A stretch of DNA of 8,844 nt, taken from assembly GCA_044870185.1 (NCBI GenBank), contig JBIOYL010000319.1:1-8844 (forward strand), in the 5' to 3' direction. Source of the stretch: JBIOYL01 sp044870185. GTDB taxonomy: Bacteria; Actinomycetota; CALGFH01. This document shows, one piece after another, positions 1-5,614 of this stretch. Under the pieces are notes generated by a model. That model saw only the letters and a list, made by a program, of their open reading frames with translations, made no database searches and had not been told where the DNA came from. The number at the start of each line of letters is the position of its first letter. Position 1 is the stretch's first letter. Both the position numbers and the translations under genes were made by a program.

Positions 1-506
1 AAGCCCGCACGGGCAGCCTGATCGAGATCCGGGCGCTGCAGGCGCTGGCGCTGGCGGCGCGCGGCGACGAGGCCGCCGCGCTGGCCGCCCTGGCCGGGGC
101 GCTCACGCTGGCCTGCCCCCAGGGCTACGTCCGGGTGTTCGCCGACGAGGGGCCGCCGATGGGCGCCCTGCTCGGCCGGCTGGTCGCGGCCCAGCGGACC
201 GAGCAGCCCGCCACCGGCGGCGTCCCGCTGGACTGCCTGGCTCGGCTCCTGCGAGCCTTCGACGCCAGGCACGCCGGGCGAGGCGCTACCGCGGCGGTGC
301 CGGGCCTGGTCGAGCCGCTGACCGCCCGCGAGCTGGACGTGCTGAGGCTGCTGGCCGCGGGCCGGTCGAACCAGCGCATCGCCGAGGAGCTGGTGGTCAC
401 CCTCGACACCGTCAAGAAGCACGTCGGCCGGGTCCTGGACAAGCTCGGCGCGGCCAACCGCACCGAGGCCGTCGCTCGGGCGCGGACGCTGGGTCTGCTC
501 CCCTAG
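1..506 (+). CDS. LuxR-family transcriptional regulator, C-terminal part (5' truncated by window edge)
   Basis: The frame is open from base 3 to a TAG at 504-506, giving 167 visible residues with no start in the window. The first ~75 residues are Ala/Leu-rich helices (with 'AARGDEAAALAALAGAL' and 'GYVRVFADEG') like the last TPR-type repeats of MalT/LAL regulators. After a variable linker, residues ~106-165 form a LuxR/GerE helix-turn-helix: LTARELDVLRLLAAG, then SNQRIAEEL, then the recognition helix TLDTVKKHVGRVLDKLGA and NRTEAVARAR. Large LAL regulators carry an N-terminal STAND ATPase, which would lie upstream. The protein would act in the cytoplasm as a DNA-binding activator whose ligand and targets cannot be read here. 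The family call is secure for the HTH; the LAL/MalT assignment is an inference from the helical repeat segment. It could instead be a smaller TPR-LuxR protein. Confidence 0.9.
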   Translation, partial: ARTGSLIEIRALQALALAARGDEAAALAALAGALTLACPQGYVRVFADEGPPMGALLGRLVAAQRTEQPATGGVPLDCLARLLRAFDARHAGRGATAAVPGLVEPLTARELDVLRLLAAGRSNQRIAEELVVTLDTVKKHVGRVLDKLGAANRTEAVARARTLGLLP

Positions 507-567
507 CCTGGCGCGCTCTCGTCATCTCGGCGGCACCTTCGTGCCTGGGCTGGGCTGCGGAGGATTC

Positions 568-592
568 CACCTGGCAGGTGCACCTTCGGGTG
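568..592 (+). other. Tandem small hairpins between the LuxR gene and the cyclase gene
   Basis: The short words CACC and GGTG alternate: CACC 568-571, GGTG 577-580, CACC 581-584, GGTG 589-592. This makes a 13-bp dyad (568-580, arms CACCT/AGGTG), a perfect 8-bp palindrome GGTGCACC (577-584), and a second hairpin with a TTCG tetraloop (581-592). A further dyad GGCAC-CTTC-GTGCC lies just upstream. There is no T-tract. This could be the terminator of the LuxR gene, an operator, or a leader structure for the cyclase mRNA; the sequence does not decide. Confidence 0.3.
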
Positions 593-659
593 ACGACCAC
601 GGCACCCTCAGCCCCTATCGTCCTCGCACAACCAAGCTCCAACGAACGGGAAGTCTGCC

Positions 660-2018
660 ATGGACGCCTACGACACCACCTTCAACGTCCCCACCCGCAC
701 CCGCCGGGGTAGCGGAGACTCCCTCGAGCGCTCCAACGACCGGCCGGCGACGCGCCCGACACGCCGGGCATCCCCACCCGCCCACGTAGCTGGCGGTACC
801 GACAGGGAGGCCGTGGTGAACCAGTATCAGCGGCACCAGGTCGCCGAGCGAGCCGGGGTCGAGCTCGACTTCGTGAGCCGGCTGGTCGAGCTGGGGATCC
901 TCTCGCCCGACGATCGCGACCGGTTCTCCCCGGGTGACGTGCGACGGGTGACGATCGTGCAGACCCTTCAGCGGGCCGGGGTGCCGCTGGAGGGGATCGG
1001 CCGTGCAGTCCGCAGCGGCCGGTTGTCGCTGGCCTTCGTGGACACCACCACCTACGACCGCCTCGCCTGGCTCAGCGAGGTCACCTTCGCCGAGCTGAGC
1101 GAGCAGACCGGCATCCCGGTGGAGCTGCTGATGGTCATCCACGAGGCGATCGGTTCTGCTCAGCCTCGCCCCATCGACCGCGTCCGCGACGACGAGCTGC
1201 CGATCGTGCCGCTCATCGAGCTCCAGCTCGCCAGTGGGGTCCGGCCACTGGTCATCGAACGCATGCTGCGCGTCTACGGCGACAGCCTGCGGCGCATCGC
1301 CGAGACCGAAGCCGACTGGTGGCATGCCGAGGTGATGCCGCGGCTTGGGGCCGGCATGGGCTCGGCCGAGATGATGCAGGCAGCCAACCAGCTCTCCCCT
1401 CGGCTGGCCCGGCTCGGCGACCAGGCGGTCCTGGCCATCTACCACGCCCAGCAGGCCCACACCTGGACCAAGAGCATCATCGAGGACGTCGAGAGCGCCT
1501 TGGACGCGGCCGGCCTCCACAGCCGGCTGGAGCGCCTGCCCGCGGTCTGCTTCCTGGACCTCACCGGCTATACACGGCTGACCGAGGAGCGCGGCGACCA
1601 GGCCGCCGCCGAGCTGGCCGCGCGGCTGGCGCGCATGGTGCAGCGGATCGCGGTCCGCTACGGCGGCCAGCCGGTCAAGTGGCTGGGCGACGGGGTGATG
1701 TTCCACTTCCCCGAGCCGGGCGCCGGGGTGCTGGCCGCCCTGGAGATGGTCCAGGGCGCTGCGGAGGTGGGCCTGCCTCCCGCGCACGTCGGCCTGCACG
1801 CCGGGTCGGTGCTGTTCCAGGAGGGCGACTACTTCGGGCGGACGGTCAACCTCGCGGCGCGGATCGCCGAGTACGCCCGGCCGGGCGAGGTGCTGGTGAG
1901 CCAGACCGTGGTCGATGCATCGGGCGGACCGGGGGTGAGCTTCACCGACATCGGTCCGGTTGAGCTCAAGGGCGTCTCGCGGGCCACGCGGCTGTGGGCG
2001 GCCCGTCGGGACGGCTAA
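660..2018 (+). CDS. Class III adenylate/guanylate cyclase with N-terminal MerR-like HTH
   Basis: Numbered from the ATG at 660 (452 aa). Residues ~1-52 are basic, Pro/Arg-rich and look disordered. Residues ~55-118 resemble a MerR-type winged helix (HQVAERAGV, FVSRLVELGIL, FSPGDVRRV). Residues ~130-225 resemble the regulatory domain before mycobacterial Rv1264-type cyclases (FAELSEQTGIPVELL, LRVYGDSLRRIAE). Residues ~295-450 are the class III catalytic domain. It keeps both metal aspartates (D300 in FLDLTGYT, D344 in KWLGDGV), K340, D390 in GDYFGRTVN, and the transition-state pair N397 and R401 in VNLAARI, so it should be active. No membrane segment is seen. It probably makes cAMP (or cGMP) in the cytoplasm. 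An alternative GTG start at 816 has a much better Shine-Dalgarno and begins right at the HTH. The 660 start has only a weak GGGA-type site. The 5' boundary is therefore uncertain. Confidence 0.88.
   Translation: MDAYDTTFNVPTRTRRGSGDSLERSNDRPATRPTRRASPPAHVAGGTDREAVVNQYQRHQVAERAGVELDFVSRLVELGILSPDDRDRFSPGDVRRVTIVQTLQRAGVPLEGIGRAVRSGRLSLAFVDTTTYDRLAWLSEVTFAELSEQTGIPVELLMVIHEAIGSAQPRPIDRVRDDELPIVPLIELQLASGVRPLVIERMLRVYGDSLRRIAETEADWWHAEVMPRLGAGMGSAEMMQAANQLSPRLARLGDQAVLAIYHAQQAHTWTKSIIEDVESALDAAGLHSRLERLPAVCFLDLTGYTRLTEERGDQAAAELAARLARMVQRIAVRYGGQPVKWLGDGVMFHFPEPGAGVLAALEMVQGAAEVGLPPAHVGLHAGSVLFQEGDYFGRTVNLAARIAEYARPGEVLVSQTVVDASGGPGVSFTDIGPVELKGVSRATRLWAARRDG
804..818 (+). promoter_or_regulatory. 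Strong internal Shine-Dalgarno and GTG, likely true start of the cyclase
   Basis: AGGGAGG at 804-810 sits 5 nt before an in-frame GTG at 816-818 (another GTG at 813). Starting here gives a 400-residue protein that opens with the MerR-like segment (NQYQRHQVAERAG). It removes 52 residues of low-complexity basic sequence whose codons are less GC3-biased toward the 3' end. This favours 816 as the main start, with 660 as a possible longer form. Confidence 0.5.
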
Positions 2019-2035
2019 TCGTCGCCCAACGACGA
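2019..2035 (+). terminator. Small hairpin directly after the cyclase stop codon
   Basis: TCGTCG (2019-2024), a 5-nt loop, then CGACGA (2030-2035): a perfect 6-bp inverted repeat starting the base after the TAA at 2016-2018. No T-run follows, so it would be at best an actinobacterial-type terminator without a U-tract. It is followed by two direct copies of GACCGGGC (2034-2041 and 2050-2057), 16 bp apart, ahead of drrA. Confidence 0.3.
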
Positions 2036-2101
2036 CCGGGCTCCTCGCTGACCGGGCCCCACACCCCAACCACAGCGGGTCCCGACACTCAAGGAGGCAG
2101 C

Positions 2102-3109
2102 ATGGATTCGCGTTCCACCCTCGCCGTGGAGGCCTCGGGCCTGGGCAAGACCTTTGGCAGCACCCGGGCCGTGGACGGCGTCGACCTGGCCGTCCCCCCC
2201 GGCTCGGTGTACGGCCTGCTGGGACCCAACGGCGCCGGCAAGACCACCATCATCCGCATGCTGGCCACCCTGCTGCGCCCCGACGCCGGTGTGGCGCGGG
2301 TGCTCGGCCACGACATCGTGGCCGCGGCCGACGCGGTGCGCGGCCGAGTCGCCCTGACCGGCCAGTACGCCTCGGTCGACGAAGACCTCACCGGCAAGGA
2401 GAACCTGGTGCTGCTGGCCCGGCTGCTGGGCCTCGGGCGCGCCCAGGCCAGGGCGCGGGCCGGGGCGCTGCTGGACGCCTTCGGCCTGGCCGAGGCGGCC
2501 GACCGGCTGGTGGCCACCTACTCGGGGGGCATGCGCCGCCGGCTGGACCTGGCCGCCAGCATCGTGGTCGCCCCCGAGCTGCTGTTCCTGGACGAGCCGA
2601 CCACCGGGCTGGACCCGCGCAGCCGCCGCCAGGTGTGGGAGCTGGTGCGGGCGCTGGCCGCCGGCGGCACCACGGTGCTGCTGACCACCCAGTACCTGGA
2701 CGAGGCCGACCGGCTCGCCGACCGGATCGCCGTCCTCGACCACGGCAGCCGCATCGCCGAGGGCACCCCCGGCCAGCTCAAGGCCTCGGTTGGCGCCGGC
2801 ACCCTGCAGGTGCGGCTGCGCGACCCCAGCCAACGACCCCAGGCCGAGCGGGTCCTGGCGCAGGCGCTCGGCGTGCCGTTGCACCTGGAATCCGACGCGG
2901 CGGCGCTGTCGGCCCGGATCGCCGACCCTGACCGCGTCGCGCACGCGCTCACCGAGCTGTCCCGCGCCGAGGTCGCGGTCACCGACTTCGCGCTCGGCCA
3001 GCCCAGCCTGGACGAGGTGTTCCTGGCCTTGACCGGCCGTCCGGCCGACCGCGGCAGCACCACCACCACCACCGCCACCGAGGAGAAGGAGGAGGAGGAG
3101 GCCGCATGA
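2102..3109 (+). CDS. drrA: Daunorubicin-resistance-type ABC transporter ATP-binding protein (DrrA family)
   Basis: 335 aa. The ATG at 2102 was chosen because a full AAGGAGG (2091-2097) lies 4 nt upstream; an in-frame start further upstream would overlap the cyclase gene. All nucleotide-binding motifs are present: Walker A GPNGAGKTT (41-49), Q-loop Q88 in LTGQYASVDEDLT, signature YSGGM (140-144), Walker B LLFLDEP (D164, E165), and D-loop around TGLDP. The H-loop histidine is replaced by Gln (Q197 in LLTTQYLDEAD), a known DrrA-family trait. The C-terminal domain carries LDEVFL (303-308), typical of DrrA-like ATPases. The protein ends in an unusual Thr-run and Glu-rich tail (319-335). It should power export of a hydrophobic substrate (drug, glycolipid or antibiotic) together with the permease encoded by the next gene, which it overlaps by ATGA. 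The actual substrate is unknown. Confidence 0.93.
   Translation: MDSRSTLAVEASGLGKTFGSTRAVDGVDLAVPPGSVYGLLGPNGAGKTTIIRMLATLLRPDAGVARVLGHDIVAAADAVRGRVALTGQYASVDEDLTGKENLVLLARLLGLGRAQARARAGALLDAFGLAEAADRLVATYSGGMRRRLDLAASIVVAPELLFLDEPTTGLDPRSRRQVWELVRALAAGGTTVLLTTQYLDEADRLADRIAVLDHGSRIAEGTPGQLKASVGAGTLQVRLRDPSQRPQAERVLAQALGVPLHLESDAAALSARIADPDRVAHALTELSRAEVAVTDFALGQPSLDEVFLALTGRPADRGSTTTTTATEEKEEEEAA
3060..3104 (+). repeat. ACC-repeat and GAG-repeat at the drrA 3' end, carrying the drrB ribosome-binding site
   Basis: The last ~45 nt of drrA are a run of ACC triplets (Thr codons) followed by GAG/AAG/GAG triplets (Glu-rich tail EEKEEEE). The purine run contains several overlapping AGGAGG words, for example 3096-3101, which is 4 nt before the drrB ATG at 3106; another is 7 nt away. 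One tract therefore both encodes the acidic tail and serves as a multi-register Shine-Dalgarno. Triplet tracts of this kind can change length by slippage. Confidence 0.7.
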
Positions 3110-3948
3110 CCACCACCGCGACCACGCCACCCCAGACCGCCATCCGCGAGACGCTCCGCGTGGCGCTGGCGGCCCGTGCCCGGCCGCCGCGCCCAAGCGC
3201 CCTGGCCGCCTCGCTCACCTTTGCCTGGCGGGCGCTGCTGAAGCTCAAGCACGTCCCCGAGCAGCTGATCGACGTCGTCGGGCTACCGGTCATCTTCACG
3301 CTGGGCTTCACCTACCTGTTCGGCGGTGCGCTGGCCGGCTCGACCCGCGCCTACCTGCGGTTCCTGCTGCCGGGCAGCCTGGCCATGACCGTGGTGCTGG
3401 TGACCACCTCCAGCGGAGTCACCTTGAACACCGACCGCACCAAGGGGGTCTTCGACCGCTTCCGGTCGCTGCCGATCTGGCGGCCGGCGCCCATCGTCGG
3501 GGCCCTGCTCGGCGATGTCGGGCGCTACCTGCTCGCCGCCACCATCGTCATTGCCCTCGGCCTGGTGCTCGGCTACCGGCCCGACGGCGGCGTGGTCGGC
3601 GTGGCGGCGGCGGTGGGACTCGTGCTGGTGTTCGCGTTTGGCCTGTCGTGGATCTGGACCATGCTCGGGCTGGTCCTGCGTGCCCCAAGCGCGGTCAACA
3701 ACCTGAGCCTGCTGGTGCTGTTTCCCCTGACCCTGGCCAGCAACATCTTTGTGGACCCGCGGACCATGCCGGGCTGGCTGCAGGCCTTCATCGACGTCAA
3801 CCCGATCAGCCACCTGGTGACGGCCGCACGCGGCCTGATGGCCGGCACCGCCACGGCTGGGCAGGTCGGCTGGGTGCTGGCGGCCTCCGCCACGCTCACC
3901 GCCGTCTTCGCGCCGCTCACCATGCACCTGTACCGCAGGGGGCGCTGA
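3106..3948 (+). CDS. drrB: ABC-2 type transporter permease (DrrB family)
   Basis: 280 aa; the ATG overlaps the drrA stop as ATGA (3106-3109), so translation is coupled. The N-terminal ~45 residues are cytoplasmic and basic (ARARPPRP, ending in WRALLKLK). They precede six predicted membrane helices at about 56-75, 88-108, 139-157, 162-190, 199-216 and 253-274. Features of the DrrB/ABC-2 family are the loop after TM2 with TDRTKGVFDRFRSLPI, the segment NNLSLLVLFPLTLASNIFVDP in and after TM5, and the short re-entrant-like stretch MPGWLQAFIDVNPISHLVTAARGLM before TM6. It should form the membrane pore of a DrrAB exporter. Length and topology match the family. No third transporter gene follows. The substrate cannot be inferred from the sequence. 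Confidence 0.92.
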   Translation: MTTTATTPPQTAIRETLRVALAARARPPRPSALAASLTFAWRALLKLKHVPEQLIDVVGLPVIFTLGFTYLFGGALAGSTRAYLRFLLPGSLAMTVVLVTTSSGVTLNTDRTKGVFDRFRSLPIWRPAPIVGALLGDVGRYLLAATIVIALGLVLGYRPDGGVVGVAAAVGLVLVFAFGLSWIWTMLGLVLRAPSAVNNLSLLVLFPLTLASNIFVDPRTMPGWLQAFIDVNPISHLVTAARGLMAGTATAGQVGWVLAASATLTAVFAPLTMHLYRRGR

Positions 3949-3953
3949 ACGGG

Positions 3954-3976
3954 CCTTCGCGTCCGCACCGCGAAGG
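3954..3976 (+). terminator. Hairpin after drrB, overlapping a ribosome-binding-site-like sequence
   Basis: CCTTCGCG (3954-3961), a 7-nt loop, then CGCGAAGG (3969-3976): a perfect 8-bp stem beginning 5 nt after the drrB stop. No T-tract follows. It may terminate the drrAB transcript. Its 3' arm is also part of AAGGAG (3973-3978), which lies 8 nt before an ATG at 3987, so an alternative reading is a stem that hides a translation start. Confidence 0.45.
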
Positions 3977-4058
3977 AGCAAAGCTCATGCACCCACACCG
4001 CAGCGCCTCGCCAGCCACCTCACCGGCACGCCACACCGGCGGCAAGGCGACGGATGCT

Positions 4059-4073
4059 CAGGTCGGTGACCTG
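4059..4073 (-). terminator. Short hairpin between convergent drrB and vapC
   Basis: CAGGTC (4059-4064), GGT loop, GACCTG (4068-4073): a perfect 6-bp inverted repeat starting about 30 nt past the vapC stop on the minus strand. It is the best candidate for ending the vapBC transcript, but a 3-nt loop and the lack of a T-run keep confidence low. The sequence is symmetrical and could act on either strand. Confidence 0.3.
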
Positions 4074-4102
4074 GAGGTCGGCGGCCGGGACGTCGCCGCG
4101 CG

Positions 4103-4492
4103 TCAGCTGAGGATCCGAACGTCGATCCCCAGCCGTGTGGCTTCCCGCAGCTTGGCGTCGGAGGTGACGAGGGGGGCCTCCAGTGCTTGGGCGAGCACAA
4201 GATAGGCGGCGTCGTAGACGGTGAAGTTGTCCCGCAGCGCGAGCATGTGGCCAAGCCAGCTGGTCATCTGATGCCGCTCGATCCGGAACGCGGCGAAGTC
4301 CTCGACCGCCTCGTCGACCCGCGCCGGGTCGAGCTTGCCACCCAGCAGGTGGCCGCGCAGGGCACTGGCAACCTCGAAGTCCAGCAGGGCCGGTGCGTGC
4401 AGCTCCGCGTCGGCCAGCAGGGCGAGCAGCTCGGGGTTGGCGGGGTCGTCGACGAGGGCGTCCACCATCGCCGACGACTCGATGACGATCAC
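4103..4492 (-). CDS. vapC: VapC-type PIN-domain ribonuclease toxin
   Basis: 129 aa. The start is the GTG at 4492-4490, which overlaps the vapB TGA as GTGA; translation further upstream in this frame gives only Arg/Pro-rich shadow sequence. The whole protein is one PIN domain with a normal VapC length. Acidic metal-binding residues in family order are E5 (VIVIESSAMVDAL), E40 (APALLDFEVASALRG), D94 (FTVYDAAYLVLAQAL) and D112 (APLVTSDAKL). Position 5 is usually Asp, so E5 is a conservative change and activity is probably kept. VapC toxins cleave specific tRNA or rRNA sites and are held inactive by VapB. It has no clear ribosome-binding site of its own, consistent with coupling to the antitoxin. 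It converges on drrB, 154 nt apart. The RNA target cannot be predicted. Confidence 0.92.
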   Translation of the reverse strand: MIVIESSAMVDALVDDPANPELLALLADAELHAPALLDFEVASALRGHLLGGKLDPARVDEAVEDFAAFRIERHQMTSWLGHMLALRDNFTVYDAAYLVLAQALEAPLVTSDAKLREATRLGIDVRILS

Positions 4493-4722
4493 GACGTGTC
4501 GCGGAGTCTGCGGATCTCGGCCACGGTGTCGGCCACCGTGGGACCGCCTCGCCGGTTGCGGCGGGCCAGCCGCTCGACGATCTCGGCGTTGGTGGGGCGG
4601 GCAGCCAGCCGCTCCAGCTCGGCTCGGAGGTAGGCGGTCAGGGTGAGGCCGCGCTCGGCAGCGCGCGCCTTGAGCGCGTTGACCGTCGCTTCGGGAACGC
4701 CGCGGACCTGGACGAGGGCCAT
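4489..4722 (-). CDS. vapB: VapB antitoxin, FitA-like ribbon-helix-helix
   Basis: 77 aa, ATG at 4722-4720. The N-terminus MALVQVRGVPEATVNALK, followed by ARAAERGLTLTAYLRAELERLA, is a ribbon-helix-helix of the FitA-like/Arc type: a beta strand with alternating residues, then two helices (~10-22 and ~27-40). The C-terminal half (PTNAEIVERLARRNRRGG, then VADTVAEIRRLRDTS) is the toxin-wrapping segment that usually inserts into the PIN active site. Two molecules should bind the operator just upstream and repress the operon with VapC. This start was chosen because it begins exactly at the conserved strand and lies 6 nt after a -10-like TACAAT. There is no Shine-Dalgarno, suggesting leaderless translation. 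The stop overlaps the vapC GTG. Confidence 0.92.
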   Translation of the reverse strand: MALVQVRGVPEATVNALKARAAERGLTLTAYLRAELERLAARPTNAEIVERLARRNRRGGPTVADTVAEIRRLRDTS

Positions 4723-4727
4723 GCGCC

Positions 4728-4757
4728 ATTGTATGCATTCAGATGCATAGCATGCAA
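4728..4757 (-). promoter_or_regulatory. vapBC promoter, probably giving a leaderless mRNA
   Basis: Read on the minus strand: TTGCAT (4757-4752) as a weak -35, an 18-nt spacer, then TACAAT (4733-4728), a one-mismatch -10. Five bases (4727-4723) separate the -10 from the vapB ATG at 4722, so the expected transcription start coincides with the A of the ATG. No Shine-Dalgarno exists in this interval. Leaderless toxin-antitoxin mRNAs are common in actinobacteria. Confidence 0.6.
4732..4749. promoter_or_regulatory. Palindromic VapBC operator
   Basis: TATGCAT (4732-4738), spacer TCAG, ATGCATA (4743-4749): a perfect 7-bp inverted repeat filling the gap between the -35 and -10 elements of vapBC. A related palindrome GCATGC (4750-4755) sits next to it in the -35. 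A ribbon-helix-helix VapB bound here would block RNA polymerase, the usual autoregulation of these operons. The AT-rich patch stands out against the surrounding GC-rich DNA. Confidence 0.65.
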
Positions 4758-4918
4758 GTAGTATGAAGCAGGGGCCATTCGTCGAGCGCCGGTGCCTCGA
4801 TGGCCGCGTTGGGCTCACCAGCGGCCCCACGCGTTCCCGTCTCTCGGGTGTCGTTCCGCGTGACGTCGGCAGGCTACGGCCGGGAGCCGGTTGCTGCCAG
4901 TCGGGTAAGGTGTCGGAG

Positions 4919-5584
4919 ATGGTGCGTGAGACGGCTGTCTACCTCGAGCTGGGCAAGCAGCGCGTGTTCGCCTGCGCGCTCGACTGGCCCGGCTGGTGCC
5001 GCTCCGGCAAGACCAAGGAGCTTGCGCTGCAGACACTGGCCGCCTACGCGCCGCGCTACGGGGTCGTCGCCACCCAGGCCCGGATCGCGTGGCCCCCGGG
5101 GGCGGGGGACGCCGTTCGGGTCGTCGAGCGGCTCCCCGGGTCGGCGTCCACCGACTTCGGCGTGCCCGCACAGGTCGCCACCAGCGACGCCGACCCGGTG
5201 CCGGGCGTGGAGGCCGAGCGCCTGGCCGCGCTGGTCAGGTCGGCGTGGGACCTGTTCGACCAGGTTGTCGCCGGGGCGCCGACCGAGCTGCGCAAGGGTC
5301 CCCGCGGTGGCGGCCGCGACCGCGACAAGATCGTCGACCACGTGCTCGGCGCCGAGGCAGGGTATGCGCGCAAGCTGGGCATCCGGCACCGCCAGCCCGC
5401 CCGCGACGACGCCCCTGCCATCGCGGCCTTGCGCGAGGCCGTCGCCGCGGTGCTGCGCGCGCCGTGGGAAGGAGCGCCGCTGGTCCCGAAGGGCTGGCCG
5501 CCCCGCTACGCCGCCCGCCGCTTCGCCTGGCACGTCCTCGACCACGCCTGGGAGATCGAGGACCGCAGCACCCTGTCGGGATAG
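4919..5584 (+). CDS. HicB-like/DinB-like protein of unknown function
   Basis: 221 aa. The ATG at 4919 has AAGG (4907-4910) 8 nt upstream and starts at the first conserved-looking strand; the longer frame to 4763 adds unstructured sequence running into the vapBC control region. Residues ~4-50 (ETAVYLELGKQRVFACALDW, then PGWCRSGKTKELALQTLAAY) resemble a HicB-type fold: a strand pair, a 'PGW..SG' turn, then a helix. Residues ~98-216 look like a DinB/YfiT four-helix bundle with a putative metal triad: H141 (IVDHVLGAE), and H205 and H209 in FAWHVLDHAWEIEDR. DinB-fold proteins include thiol-dependent transferases and many uncharacterised members. The fusion may be a metal-dependent cytoplasmic enzyme, but no reaction can be assigned. 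A VOC gene follows 30 nt later on the same strand, suggesting an operon. Confidence 0.8.
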   Translation: MVRETAVYLELGKQRVFACALDWPGWCRSGKTKELALQTLAAYAPRYGVVATQARIAWPPGAGDAVRVVERLPGSASTDFGVPAQVATSDADPVPGVEAERLAALVRSAWDLFDQVVAGAPTELRKGPRGGGRDRDKIVDHVLGAEAGYARKLGIRHRQPARDDAPAIAALREAVAAVLRAPWEGAPLVPKGWPPRYAARRFAWHVLDHAWEIEDRSTLSG

Positions 5585-5614
5585 CTGGCTCGACAGTAAA
5601 GGAGCCATCGCGCC

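Noticed and set aside
615..2069. A 484-codon minus-strand open frame opposite the cyclase
   Set aside because: It is a mirror of the cyclase gene with high His/Gln/Gly/Arg content and no recognisable domain. The sense strand has intact catalytic motifs.
2015..3196. A 393-codon minus-strand open frame opposite drrA
   Set aside because: Its Gly runs come from the ACC/GAG repeat read in antisense, and drrA has all ABC motifs in the sense strand.
4493..4738. Upstream extension of VapC through the vapB region
   Set aside because: The extra 82 residues are an Arg/Pro-rich shadow of vapB; the GTG at 4492 overlaps the vapB stop and begins right at the PIN domain.
4763..4918. N-terminal extension of the HicB/DinB-like protein from the ATG at 4763
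   Set aside because: It has no ribosome-binding site, sits next to the vapBC promoter, and encodes non-conserved-looking sequence. The ATG at 4919 has a suitable AAGG and starts at the first strand.
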